From positions 1 through 64,000 of IMG/VR virus record IMGVR_UViG_3300025887_000015: 64,000 nucleotides of DNA, one strand, 5' to 3'. This stretch comes from a virus. A program made the translations under genes and the position numbers. Shown here one piece after another: positions 8,536 to 17,051 of this stretch. The notes under the pieces were generated by a model, which saw only the letters and a list, made by a program, of their open reading frames with translations, had not been told where the DNA came from and searched no databases. Position 1 is the stretch's first letter; the number at the start of each line of letters is the position of its first letter.

Positions 8536-9583
8536 TATATTGATTACTGGTGGTGCTGGATTTATAGGTTCACACGTTGTGAATCATTTTATGGATAAAT
8601 ACCCTAACTATAGAATAGTTGTAATGGATTCATTAACCTATGCATCAAATTATGACAACGTGAACGGTTTGGAAATGGGTGTTCATGGTGGACCTCGCTT
8701 CTGGTTTAATGAACGAGTAGAGTTTGTTAAAGTTGATATTAGAAAAGAAAATTTAATTAATGAAGTTTTTAATTATTTTAAAATAACCGATATAATTCAC
8801 TTAGCAGCTGAATCCCATGTAGATAATTCAATTAATAACCCTAATATATTTGCTCAAACAAATGTACTTGGGACTCTTAACTTATTAAATGTTGCAAAGA
8901 ACGTTTGGGGTGAGAATTCACCCAATAGATTCTACCATATTTCAACCGATGAAGTTTATGGTGATTTAAAGCTCGGAGACGCACCATTTACAGAACAGAC
9001 TCCCTACAACCCTTCTTCACCTTATAGTGCCTCTAAAGCAGCCTCAGACCATTTTGTGAGGGCATACGCACGTACATACGGGATGAATTGTGTAATATCT
9101 AACTGTTCTAACAATTATGGGCCACATCAGCACGATGAAAAACTAATCCCTACGGTTATTAGAAAACTTGTTAATGGTGAAAAGATACCAGTTTATGGTA
9201 CTGGTGAAAATGTAAGAGATTGGTTATGGGTTGGTGACCATGTAAAAGCCATTGACGAAATATTTCATAATGGTAAAAAAGGTCACACTTACAATGTTGG
9301 TGGTGATAATGAAATGACCAATATTGATATAATTCATAAAATATGTGAATTATTTTATAATACGTATACTTACGCAGAATCACCAATCACACATTTACCA
9401 CCATTCCCTATTCAATATGTTACTGATAGAAAGGGTCATGATTTAAGATATGCCGTCAATTCTAATTACCTACAAACAAACCTTAATTGGAAACCAGAAA
9501 AGAATTTTGAGGAAGGTATATTAGAAACAATAAAATATTACGTAATAAAGTATAAAGGAAATATTAAGAATTACAAAAAATAA
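8522..9583 (+). CDS. rfbB: dTDP-glucose 4,6-dehydratase
   Basis: 353 residues, the usual family length. It converts dTDP-glucose to dTDP-4-keto-6-deoxyglucose, the entry step to dTDP-rhamnose and related sugars. The Rossmann NAD motif is GGAGFIGS (10-17), the catalytic triplet STDEVYG has Thr142, Asp143 and Glu144, and the short-chain-dehydrogenase pair is Tyr168/Lys172 (YSASK). NVGGDNEMTN and the RKGHDLRYA region bind the nucleotide. No later enzymes of the pathway are in the window, so it probably feeds a host or distant phage pathway. Family call firm; biological role inferred. Confidence 0.93.
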   Translation: MKENNILITGGAGFIGSHVVNHFMDKYPNYRIVVMDSLTYASNYDNVNGLEMGVHGGPRFWFNERVEFVKVDIRKENLINEVFNYFKITDIIHLAAESHVDNSINNPNIFAQTNVLGTLNLLNVAKNVWGENSPNRFYHISTDEVYGDLKLGDAPFTEQTPYNPSSPYSASKAASDHFVRAYARTYGMNCVISNCSNNYGPHQHDEKLIPTVIRKLVNGEKIPVYGTGENVRDWLWVGDHVKAIDEIFHNGKKGHTYNVGGDNEMTNIDIIHKICELFYNTYTYAESPITHLPPFPIQYVTDRKGHDLRYAVNSNYLQTNLNWKPEKNFEEGILETIKYYVIKYKGNIKNYKK

Positions 9584-9587
9584 ATAA

Positions 9588-9806
9588 ATGGGAACAAAGA
9601 AATTTAGACCAAAAATAACGGAATTAGATAAAATAACAGTAAATGATGGTGATATTTTTGAAATTTTAGAAGTTTTCGATTTTAGATTTTATATAAGTGA
9701 TGAAATGAAACATTATTTAACAACTGATTTAAAGGGTGAGTTTGTTTCATTATATGTAGATAGTTTTAAAGATGAATTTATTAAAAAATTTTTAAATGAA
9801 AATTAA
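9588..9806 (+). CDS. Hypothetical small protein
   Basis: 72 residues, acidic C-terminal half, likely beta-rich (DGDIFEILEVFDFRFYI). It starts 4 bases after the dehydratase gene and its stop overlaps the next small gene. Unrecognised. Confidence 0.5.
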   Translation: MGTKKFRPKITELDKITVNDGDIFEILEVFDFRFYISDEMKHYLTTDLKGEFVSLYVDSFKDEFIKKFLNEN

Positions 9807-9948
9807 TGAAATGTCATTGGAAGAAGTAACCCTTGAATTAAAGAGGGCTAAATTCTGGGTTGAAACGAATCCAATACGAAAGTCATTAGATTTGATTAAT
9901 AAAATGGAAAATAGAAAATTAGAATTAATTAATAAAAATTTAAAATAA
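9796..9948 (+). CDS. Hypothetical 50-residue protein
   Basis: A short ORF (MKINEMSLEEVTLELKRAKF) overlapping both neighbours by a few bases; its TAA shares a base with the next ATG. A second possible start is at 9811 (MSLEEV). Helical and charged. The translational coupling is the main support. Confidence 0.45.
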   Translation: MKINEMSLEEVTLELKRAKFWVETNPIRKSLDLINKMENRKLELINKNLK

Positions 9949-10154
9949 TGTGTATTTCAGATTTAGATAAAGTTAGTGGGCGAGAGTTAAGAAAATGTGT
10001 ACATGAAATAACAGACTTTTTATATAAGGAAAGTGAAGGGTTTAATGACTGGTACATGACATTAAACTTAAAAGAAGAAAAATTATTGGATGATAAATTA
10101 TTTAACATCCTTAATCGAAGAATAAATAAACATAAATTTAAAAAAGATGAGTAA
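9948..10154 (+). CDS. Hypothetical small protein
   Basis: 68 residues (MCISDLDKVSGRELRKCVHE), charged and helical, overlapping both neighbours. Unrecognised. Confidence 0.5.
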   Translation: MCISDLDKVSGRELRKCVHEITDFLYKESEGFNDWYMTLNLKEEKLLDDKLFNILNRRINKHKFKKDE

Positions 10155-10374
10155 AGTAACGAAAAAACAAAGGGTAGTGGATGCATTAGTGAATCATGGT
10201 TCAATCAGTCCATTCTATGCATTCAATCATTTAGGTGAAACTAGATTAGCTGCAACAATTCATAAGTTAAAGCAAAAAGGTTATAAGATTGACACCAAAA
10301 TTGAAAATGGAACCAATAAATTTGGTGATGAAATTTCATATGCTAAATATGTTTTAGTAGAAAAGCCACAATAA
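10147..10374 (+). CDS. Small helix-turn-helix protein
   Basis: 75 residues. KKQRVVDALVNHGSISPFYA then LAATIHKLKQKGYKIDTK fits a compact winged helix-turn-helix of the HTH_39 type common in phages; the helix before GYKI is the likely recognition helix. A DNA-binding regulator is the natural reading. The next gene starts on the last base of its stop. Confidence 0.6.
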   Translation: MSKVTKKQRVVDALVNHGSISPFYAFNHLGETRLAATIHKLKQKGYKIDTKIENGTNKFGDEISYAKYVLVEKPQ

Positions 10375-10679
10375 TGAAAGATATTATAGACGCTTATAAA
10401 GAAGCTAGAGAGGCCCTTGTAGACGCTTTTGGGATTGATGAAGCTGAATACTTCGAATTTAAATTAAATGACGAGTATTATCCCTATGATTCTGATGGAA
10501 GTTTAGAATATTCATCATATGAGGATGATGATTTATACGGTTATGAATCAGCTCAATTAGTTGAAATCGTTGATGGTTATGAATTATATTGGGTTCAAGA
10601 AAATGGTCAAACTTTTTACACCATTTTTTATGAGGATAATAAATTAACAGATGAACAAGCTGAAATAAAATTTGGCTAA
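10374..10679 (+). CDS. Hypothetical acidic protein
   Basis: 101 residues, strongly acidic and Tyr-rich (YPYDSDGSLEYSSYEDDDLY). Such composition occurs in DNA mimics, but nothing here proves that. Coupled to both neighbours. Confidence 0.5.
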   Translation: MKDIIDAYKEAREALVDAFGIDEAEYFEFKLNDEYYPYDSDGSLEYSSYEDDDLYGYESAQLVEIVDGYELYWVQENGQTFYTIFYEDNKLTDEQAEIKFG

Positions 10680-11258
10680 ATGATAAATAACGCAATAATA
10701 ATTGCTAGATGTAGTACAGTTAAACAAGATACAAATTATCAAATAAATCATTTGGTTGATAAATATTCTGAATATAATATAGTCAAAATATTTGAATCTT
10801 ATTGTAGTGGTTTTAAAAATTTTATTGATGTAGAAAAGTATATTGATTTTTTAGATACGAAAAACATCAAAATTGTTTTGGTAACTGAATTAAATAGGGT
10901 TTCTAGAAAAGAAAGATATTTGAAATATTTTATTGATAATTGTAAGATTTTAGATGTGAAAATAATTTGTGCTTTCAATGATAAAAACGATAGCTTAAAA
11001 AAGCAAATAGAAGATTCTGCTTTAGAAACAGAAAGAATTAAAAAAAGGTTAAACGCTGGTAGAGAACTTTATATAAAAAAAGGTGGTAAATTAGGTCGTA
11101 AAAGAGGGTCCAAAAAAAGTGATTTGCATTTTTTAAAAGAAAATGAAAAAGTTACAGCCTTTTTAAATATGGGATATTCAATAAGAAAAGTGATGTCATT
11201 AACAAATAAATCTTCAGGGACGGTTCAAAAAGTAAAAAAATTAAATAAAAAAGCCTAG
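10680..11258 (+). CDS. Small serine recombinase (resolvase/invertase family)
   Basis: 192 residues. The N-terminal catalytic domain has IIARCSTVKQ with Arg10 and nucleophile Ser12, a VTELNRVSR motif matching the usual LDRLSR, and an E helix (ETERIKKRLNAGRELY) before LGRKRGSKKS, the analogue of the GRP hinge. A short C-terminal helix-turn-helix (FLNMGYSIRKVMSLTNKSSG) would bind the crossover site. Ordinary phages of this type do not need one; it could invert or resolve a segment, or come from a mobile element. No inverted crossover sites were found by eye. Confidence 0.85.
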   Translation: MINNAIIIARCSTVKQDTNYQINHLVDKYSEYNIVKIFESYCSGFKNFIDVEKYIDFLDTKNIKIVLVTELNRVSRKERYLKYFIDNCKILDVKIICAFNDKNDSLKKQIEDSALETERIKKRLNAGRELYIKKGGKLGRKRGSKKSDLHFLKENEKVTAFLNMGYSIRKVMSLTNKSSGTVQKVKKLNKKA

Positions 11259-11277
11259 CTAATGCTAGGCTTTTATC
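11250..11277. terminator. Bidirectional intrinsic terminator
   Basis: AAAAGCCTAGC, loop TAAT, GCTAGGCTTTT: a perfect stem with A and T flanks. It serves the recombinase gene on + and the capsid gene on -. Confidence 0.88.
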
Positions 11278-11298
11278 TATCTCTACGATATTAAGATA

Positions 11299-13095
11299 TT
11301 ATCTTAACTCGTTAATGTTGAATGTTTGTAATCCGTCAACTCTAATAGCTCCGTAGAACCTATTGTTCACGACCTTTTTAGCATAACGTGTCATTATACC
11401 TTTCACTGGTGCAAAGTTGAATGGGTTATACATTGTAGGCGTAAGTTGCATTGGCACGTAAGGTGCGTAGATGTAACCTGTGTCTAATAAAGACTTACCT
11501 TTGTGTCCCATAATAAGTGACCAAGATGGAGCATAAGGGTCACGGTACACTTGGTAACGTCCACTTAATGAACCGATTTTCTCGATACCCATATTATATT
11601 GGTCTTGCTCTGGACTTGCGTCAGATACGTGGAAGTACTCTAAATCATCGAATACAGCAGAAATTTCTGAAGATACAACAACAAAGTTAGCACCACCTCT
11701 AAGAGTAGACTTATGGATTTGTGCTGAAATTTGGTTAACTTTAGTAATTAAAGTTTGATTCCAGTCTTTTTGAGTATAAGCATTAGCAGCTAATGAAGCT
11801 TTTCTCCATCCGTTCCAATCCCATCTCAATTGCCATGCAGCAGCTTTTCTGATATCTCTTAAGATTTCTCTATCGATTTCAGCAGCAACTTGCTCAGATA
11901 ACATAGCAGTCAATTCAGCTTCAGCATCAATGTTGTGGAATGCACTAACATCTTGCGCTAATTCTGGAGACCATGTAGCCCTTAATTTTCTTTCTTCTAC
12001 AGAAACAACTACTTCGTCTAATTTGAAAGATACTTCTCCCATTTCAGTCTCAAGTTCTAATGTAGCATATTCTGCCCAAGATACTGAGAAATCTGAAGAT
12101 GTGAATCCTGAAGCTAATGTTAAGTCAGCACCGATGTAACCATCGTATGTTGAAGTACCAGCAGCATCTACAGGGTGAGTCATATCTAATTCTAAGTAAA
12201 TAACACCAGCATCATCACAAATATCATCGTATGATACGATACCTTTACCGTATTTTTGAGTTACCAATCTAAATGGAACTTCAGTTGCATCAGCAACAAT
12301 TACATTACTATCTTGGTCAGTTAAAGCGATACCATTAGTAACAACTTTTAAAGACGCTAAGAAAGATTCAGTATCCATTGGATTACCATCTGGTCCACTT
12401 AATCTACCTTTATTGATTGAGCTAAATCCAGATACAGCTAAAATTGCAGTTCTTAAAGAACCATCAGTAGCAGTTGGAAGAGCAGCAAAATCAGCAGCTG
12501 TAGTGAAAGTACCACCCGCACCTAACGTTTTTAACGTACCAGTACCAGTAATAATTGATATTTCACCTTTTGATGCATCAAATAATCCATCATTATAGTA
12601 AATATCATATAAGTTCTTACTCAAGTACTGAGTAGGAGCATATGAAGGGTCTACACCTCTTACGATTGGTAAACCATCTGAACCCATTGAAGTGTGTGCA
12701 GAATATTGAGGACCATCTTTATGAGGGTCACCATAAGCATCACCAGTAGCATCATATCTAGATGACGTTTGTGGTACAAAGAAGAATAATTTACCAATTG
12801 GCATATTCATAGCTTGTACAGACACAATGTCATTAGCTAATAATTTTGAGAATACTCTCCTAACAATAGGGAATACTACGGTTTCGAAAGAACCTGAGCT
12901 AGAAGCATCAGTTGATTCGTTTAATAAGTGAGAAGCTTCGTTTTCATATAATTGAGCGATGTTCTCTTTTACGTGACCTTTAAGACCATCTAAGAATCCT
13001 AATGAATCCCATTTGTTGATAGTGTTCTCACGTATTGTTTTCATGTGGTTTAAGCCGATATTACCAACTTTACCTGAATTTAAAAAATTTGACAT
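11299..13095 (-). CDS. Major capsid protein, T4 gp23-like
   Basis: 598 residues (T4 gp23: 521). The N-terminus (GFLDGLKGHVKENIAQLYEN) and the following FETVVFPIVRRVFSKLLAND, VQAMNMPIGKLFFF match the conserved start of T4-type capsid proteins. LNE at 58-60 fits the LxE/IxE cleavage rule of the T4 protease, close to the T4 cleavage position. Central residues (about 190-330) form a variable insertion, probably a surface domain. The C-terminal part (VNQISAQIHKSTLRGGANF, YAPYVPMQL, RYAKKVVN) is also conserved. It is last in the leftward head operon. Confidence 0.92.
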   Translation of the reverse strand: MSNFLNSGKVGNIGLNHMKTIRENTINKWDSLGFLDGLKGHVKENIAQLYENEASHLLNESTDASSSGSFETVVFPIVRRVFSKLLANDIVSVQAMNMPIGKLFFFVPQTSSRYDATGDAYGDPHKDGPQYSAHTSMGSDGLPIVRGVDPSYAPTQYLSKNLYDIYYNDGLFDASKGEISIITGTGTLKTLGAGGTFTTAADFAALPTATDGSLRTAILAVSGFSSINKGRLSGPDGNPMDTESFLASLKVVTNGIALTDQDSNVIVADATEVPFRLVTQKYGKGIVSYDDICDDAGVIYLELDMTHPVDAAGTSTYDGYIGADLTLASGFTSSDFSVSWAEYATLELETEMGEVSFKLDEVVVSVEERKLRATWSPELAQDVSAFHNIDAEAELTAMLSEQVAAEIDREILRDIRKAAAWQLRWDWNGWRKASLAANAYTQKDWNQTLITKVNQISAQIHKSTLRGGANFVVVSSEISAVFDDLEYFHVSDASPEQDQYNMGIEKIGSLSGRYQVYRDPYAPSWSLIMGHKGKSLLDTGYIYAPYVPMQLTPTMYNPFNFAPVKGIMTRYAKKVVNNRFYGAIRVDGLQTFNINELR

Positions 13096-13125
13096 AATTT
13101 GTTTATTTAAAATTTATTTGTTTTA

Positions 13126-14799
13126 TTATCTAGTTCTTCTAATTAAATCAAGAACCCTTTTTTGTGCTGGGTCAACGTAAGCTGTCGTCTCATTTAATTG
13201 AGCAGACTGACTTGAAGTTTTATCAGACACGAGTTTATTTTCAATTCCTTCTGTGATAGGAGTTTTATTTCCTAATTCAGAACTAATTGCTTTATACAGT
13301 TTTTTAGACTCTTCAATAGTACTAACTTCTTCATCGAATCTACTTAAGATATTTTGCTTTTCTACTGATGTAGTAGAGTGCTCTAAAAATAACTTAGTAG
13401 CGTGTGTTAAATTAGTATTGAATACAGCAGTCTCAGTAATTGATTTTCTAAAGTCTTTAAGAGAGTTTCTGAACATGTCATTTTCTTTCTTTAGTTCTTT
13501 AGCTTCAGATAATAATGTATTGTACTTAGAAATAGCTTCCACTAATTTCTTAGACTCAACATTCTCACCTTTCACGCCCTTAACTCCTTTTGCACCTGGT
13601 GCAACTGGTTGTCCGATGTCAGCTTTAGCTGGCATTCTGTGCGCTTCACCTTGTCCTTTTGGAATGTGTTCTTCAATTGTATCTTCTTCCTCAACAACTT
13701 CTTCAGTTACTTCGTCAGTTTCTTCAATTGTTTCAGTTTCAACAACTTCTTCACTTTCCATAACGTGTGGTGCATGTGCATCACCGCTACCATTGTGGTC
13801 TTCTGTGAAACCACCATCAAGGTTATCCCCTGAATCAGAATCGTTTGGAGCGTTTTGACCTTCTATATCTCCAGTTGGTAATGAACCACCTTTTGATGTA
13901 ACGTCACTTGTAGCTGTTCTTGGCTTACCGTCAGCGGTTGCACCAATTTTACTATCCTTGTTTATTTTAAGGTCATTTTCAATTCCTTCTTCAATCGCCT
14001 CATCTTCCGATAATTCAATCTCATAAACTACAGACTCTTCCATTTCTTCTTCTTCTTCTTCTTCAGATTCACCTTCAGATTCTTCTGATTCTTCACCACC
14101 CATTGCTGGAGCTGGCACTTCTTCTTCTGATTCTTCAGAATCCATTTCTGGACCTACTTCCGTATCCATTTCTGGTTCTACTCCTATCTCTGGTTCAACG
14201 TCCATTTCTGCATCTATACCTAAATCCATTTCTGAACCTAAATCGTCTGCTGACATTTCACCTTGGTCGATAAGACTACCACCACCCATTTTTACATTGT
14301 ATTCTGCCCCTGAATTTGGGTCTTTAATAATTACTTCGTTAGGTGATACAACTTCTATTTCGTCTTCTCCGCTTAATTTTTTATAAACTGAGATAACTTC
14401 CTCGTCTGATGCTCCTGTCATGTCCATTCCGTAGTCTTCGCCACCTTCTTCTGCTCCAAGACCTAAGTCTCCATCCGCAGTGTCCATACCTATGTCATCA
14501 ATTCCAAGTTCTTCAGAACCACCTTCTGGTTCCATCCCCATTTCTGGTTCTAGTCCCGCTTCAGGTGCGTCATCAACTGGTAATGCGTCAACATCAGCTC
14601 CCATTTCTGGTTCTGCATCAACGTCTTCGATATCTTCGATATCATAATCATCCTCATATAAGGACTCTTTTAGCGTACTGGTAATTTCTTCTTTCGCTAC
14701 CGAACGAAGTATTTCTTTAGTATTCGAATTTAAATTCTCTTGAATAAGAGTAAATTCCGCTAAGGCTTCTTCTATTACAGACTTTTTTTCGTCTTTCAT
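13126..14799 (-). CDS. Prohead core scaffolding protein, gp22-like
   Basis: 557 residues, about twice T4 gp22. Residues 50-290 are extremely acidic low complexity (repeats around EPEMG and runs of Glu); about 300-420 are disordered with Gly, Asp and Thr; the C-terminal 130 residues are helical (KLVEAISKYNTLLSEAKELK). Its place between protease and capsid gene is that of the T4 scaffold. By family knowledge it would be degraded by the protease during maturation. Identification rests on position and composition. Confidence 0.65.
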   Translation of the reverse strand: MKDEKKSVIEEALAEFTLIQENLNSNTKEILRSVAKEEITSTLKESLYEDDYDIEDIEDVDAEPEMGADVDALPVDDAPEAGLEPEMGMEPEGGSEELGIDDIGMDTADGDLGLGAEEGGEDYGMDMTGASDEEVISVYKKLSGEDEIEVVSPNEVIIKDPNSGAEYNVKMGGGSLIDQGEMSADDLGSEMDLGIDAEMDVEPEIGVEPEMDTEVGPEMDSEESEEEVPAPAMGGEESEESEGESEEEEEEEMEESVVYEIELSEDEAIEEGIENDLKINKDSKIGATADGKPRTATSDVTSKGGSLPTGDIEGQNAPNDSDSGDNLDGGFTEDHNGSGDAHAPHVMESEEVVETETIEETDEVTEEVVEEEDTIEEHIPKGQGEAHRMPAKADIGQPVAPGAKGVKGVKGENVESKKLVEAISKYNTLLSEAKELKKENDMFRNSLKDFRKSITETAVFNTNLTHATKLFLEHSTTSVEKQNILSRFDEEVSTIEESKKLYKAISSELGNKTPITEGIENKLVSDKTSSQSAQLNETTAYVDPAQKRVLDLIRRTR

Positions 14800-14858
14800 T
14801 TGTTTTGTAAATTTTTGTAATTTAGATTATCATGCAACTACTGTTGCACAGTTACTTA

Positions 14859-14866
14859 ATAAATAT
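14859..14866 (-). promoter_or_regulatory. Late-type promoter motif with long leader
   Basis: ATATTTAT on the - strand, about 60 bases before the scaffold ATG. The leader contains a hairpin (GCAAC, 4-base loop, GTTGC; about 14833-14846). Confidence 0.4.
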
Positions 14867-14934
14867 GTCTCATTTTACCAAAATACGCCATTTCATTAAA
14901 AAAAATTATGATTTTTATTTTTAACCCTTGTTTT

Positions 14935-15627
14935 TTACAGTAAAAACTTATTTAATTTATCAATTAACAAGTTATCTTTTTTACCAACAGATTCCATAAA
15001 TGGCTGAGCTTCAGCTATATTATTAAACATATAAGAACCTGGTGTACTTGGTGAAGTTACAATATCCCAACAGATAATTTCAAAATCATCTTGAACTAAT
15101 AATTTTCCACCAACCTCATTTAATGAACCAACACCTCTTGATGAAACACCAACTCTAATTCCTTTTCTAAGCATGTTTGCAATTTGGTCTCCTTCGCAAG
15201 AAATTATCCCTTGATTAACAAAACCAGGTGACATTATTATTTCAATAGTTCCAACCAATGTTTGACCTTCCCACCAGATTTTTTTAATCTCGTGCGAAAC
15301 TCTACTGTTTGAAATAACACTACTCTCAGGATGGTCAGACTCACCTATGGCTAATCTCATATCAATAAGTTCTTGATACCTTCTAGCTTCTCTTTTTAAA
15401 ATTTCTTCTGGGTATATTCTACCGTTTCTATTTTCTATGCCGTATTTTTGTAGTACTACGAATAGTTCAAGAGGTTCAAACATAACTGGACCCGAACCTA
15501 TTTTGTTAGCTTCACTAATAAACGGTTTATTTCGTAGGTCTCTAGGTTCAATGAAACCAGCGTCACCTTCAATTAATAACCCAGTTCCAGTCTTACCGCC
15601 TCTAATTACTTTAAAATCATTTGTCAT
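14935..15627 (-). CDS. Prohead maturation protease, gp21-like
   Basis: 230 residues from the ATG at 15627 (MTNDFKVIRG). A TTG 18 bases upstream overlaps the late-type motif and is rejected. ESDHPESS (His near 99) and RVGVSSRG (Ser near 162) are the His and Ser motifs of the T4 gp21 / phage prohead protease family. It cleaves scaffold and capsid proteins inside the prohead. The order protease-scaffold-capsid is as in T4. Confidence 0.9.
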   Translation of the reverse strand: MTNDFKVIRGGKTGTGLLIEGDAGFIEPRDLRNKPFISEANKIGSGPVMFEPLELFVVLQKYGIENRNGRIYPEEILKREARRYQELIDMRLAIGESDHPESSVISNSRVSHEIKKIWWEGQTLVGTIEIIMSPGFVNQGIISCEGDQIANMLRKGIRVGVSSRGVGSLNEVGGKLLVQDDFEIICWDIVTSPSTPGSYMFNNIAEAQPFMESVGKKDNLLIDKLNKFLL

Positions 15628-15644
15628 ATTTACCGTCTTTCTCA

Positions 15645-15652
15645 ATAAATAT
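15645..15652 (-). promoter_or_regulatory. Late-type promoter motif
   Basis: ATATTTAT, 17 bases before the protease ATG at 15627. Confidence 0.5.
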
Positions 15653-15657
15653 GCTCA

Positions 15658-15700
15658 AACAAACAAAAAGCCTAAACTTTTTAATTGTTTAGGCTTCTAG
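15658..15700 (-). terminator. Likely terminator after the gene at 15689
   Basis: AAGCCTAAAC and GTTTAGGCTT arms (around 15668-15697) flank an AT loop and overlap the 3' end of the gene. A T-run is weak, so efficiency is uncertain. Confidence 0.5.
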
Positions 15701-16159
15701 TAATTTCTTTTTTGCTTGTTTTTTATGTTTATAAAATTTAAAATATAAATCTTTATTTAATATCTCTTCACACACATGTTTAATTAATCTTATCATTTCA
15801 TCTTTTAAGATGTCACTATCCAATAGAAAGTTATTCATTTGAAATAAAGTGATTTCACAACTCATAAAACTAGATTTTTCTGAAGATATTCCAGATTCCC
15901 GCATATCCATATCTACCATGGTCATTTCTCTATTGAATAAATTTGGTTTTATATTAAAATAAATATACCTCTTAATTTCTTTAGTAATTTTTCTAATTAT
16001 TGTTTTATATTCTAAATCTTCGTCAAAGTCGATAGTATTCCCCCAACCACTAAATTTTATATAAACGGTTTTAGGGTTGTTCTTATCAACTGACCCAAAC
16101 ATAACATTAATATTATTATTAATATCTATTGTAAATTCTGTTCCTCTTATTTTTTCCAT
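15689..16159 (-). CDS. Hypothetical protein in head operon
   Basis: 156 residues from the ATG at 16159 (MEKIRGTEF). The longer reading from 16174 needs a non-ATG start inside the promoter. Unrecognised; beta-rich N-terminus (FTIDINNNINVMFGS), helical basic C-terminus (KFYKHKKQAKKKLLEA). It sits where T4 has small head genes 67/68 but shows no clear similarity to them. Confidence 0.5.
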   Translation of the reverse strand: MEKIRGTEFTIDINNNINVMFGSVDKNNPKTVYIKFSGWGNTIDFDEDLEYKTIIRKITKEIKRYIYFNIKPNLFNREMTMVDMDMRESGISSEKSSFMSCEITLFQMNNFLLDSDILKDEMIRLIKHVCEEILNKDLYFKFYKHKKQAKKKLLEA

Positions 16160-16163
16160 GTAT

Positions 16164-16194
16164 AAAATATACATAAAATATATTAAAAGTCAAG
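16164..16194 (-). promoter_or_regulatory. Promoter for the gene at 16159
   Basis: CTTG (16194-16191), 19 bases, TATATTTT (16171-16164) on the - strand. The ATG follows four bases after the -7 box, implying a leaderless mRNA. Confidence 0.5.
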
Positions 16195-16253
16195 ACCTGG
16201 TAAGTATCGTAAACCCTGGTATTTTAATTTTTAGAATTATTGAAAGGTCCTAA

Positions 16254-16754
16254 TTACGTCAGATTTAGAGTCTCTCTCAATTTTTTTGGTAAAGGTTTCA
16301 TATTAAAATTCGAATCCTCGGTCAATATAGAATAGACCATACAACTACTTCCGTTGGTGTTTAAATAATGTGGTTGATTAGGGTTGAACTTATAAGTCTC
16401 ACCAGTTTTATATATTTTACCAGTTAACTTATCTTTAATGGAACCTTTTAATATTTTCCCATATTCATATAAATTATTATGTACGTGTGGCATAATATAA
16501 GAATTTGGTTTGTAAGCTAAAATAAGAGATTTATATTCTTTAACAGCTTTTATTCCCATGACTTCGACACCTTTTGAAATTTTCTGTGGTAATTTTTCCC
16601 ACTGTTCTTTAATTATTATTATTTCATTTGGTGTAACATCAGGAAATGAAATTACAAAACTATCAAATCTTTTTTTAATTTCCATTAAACTAGTTTTGGC
16701 TTTATTATAATTTTCATTTTTCTCAGGAAAAAATTTATCTAATATCGATTTCAT
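16254..16754 (-). CDS. Cupin-fold protein
   Basis: 166 residues. The C-terminal 90 residues show both cupin motifs: MPHVHNNLYEYGKILKG and GETYKFNPNQPHYLNT, giving likely metal ligands in HVH and the His of QPHYL. Many cupins are dioxygenases, isomerases or sugar binders; the substrate cannot be told. The N-terminal 70 residues are helical. It overlaps the upstream membrane protein gene by one base, within the head operon, where a cupin is unexpected. Confidence 0.65.
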   Translation of the reverse strand: MKSILDKFFPEKNENYNKAKTSLMEIKKRFDSFVISFPDVTPNEIIIIKEQWEKLPQKISKGVEVMGIKAVKEYKSLILAYKPNSYIMPHVHNNLYEYGKILKGSIKDKLTGKIYKTGETYKFNPNQPHYLNTNGSSCMVYSILTEDSNFNMKPLPKKLRETLNLT

Positions 16755-17050
16755 TATTTTCTACTAACAATTAATTTTATCTCCCGAAGTAATTCAAGAA
16801 TTTGTTCATTAACTTTGATGTTTCGCTCATCCATTTTTTCATTCTTAACATCTAACTTATCACTTTTTTCTTCCCAAAGTGCTGTTAGTTTAATAACATC
16901 CTTAGCCATTTCATCCTTATCACCTTCGGCTTTGTTTAATTTTTTAGATAACCAATATATAGCAGCACCCATCACTACTACCACTGGTGCTTGCTGTACC
17001 AACCAATCAACTAAGCTTGGTGATGTTTGTAATATATTAAAATTAAACAT
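16754..17050 (-). CDS. Small membrane protein with coiled coil, holin-like layout
   Basis: 98 residues: a membrane segment at about 22-36 (APVVVVMGAAIYWL) followed by a charged coiled coil to the C-terminus. Small phage holins of the BhlA/UviB type share this layout, but so do other proteins, and the position among head genes is unusual for a holin. Overlaps the next gene by one base. Confidence 0.4.
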   Translation of the reverse strand: MFNFNILQTSPSLVDWLVQQAPVVVVMGAAIYWLSKKLNKAEGDKDEMAKDVIKLTALWEEKSDKLDVKNEKMDERNIKVNEQILELLREIKLIVSRK

Positions 17051-17051
17051 A

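Noticed and set aside
13253-13858. 201-residue + strand ORF opposite the scaffold gene
   Set aside because: Low-complexity Ser/Leu translation produced by the acidic codons of the - strand gene.
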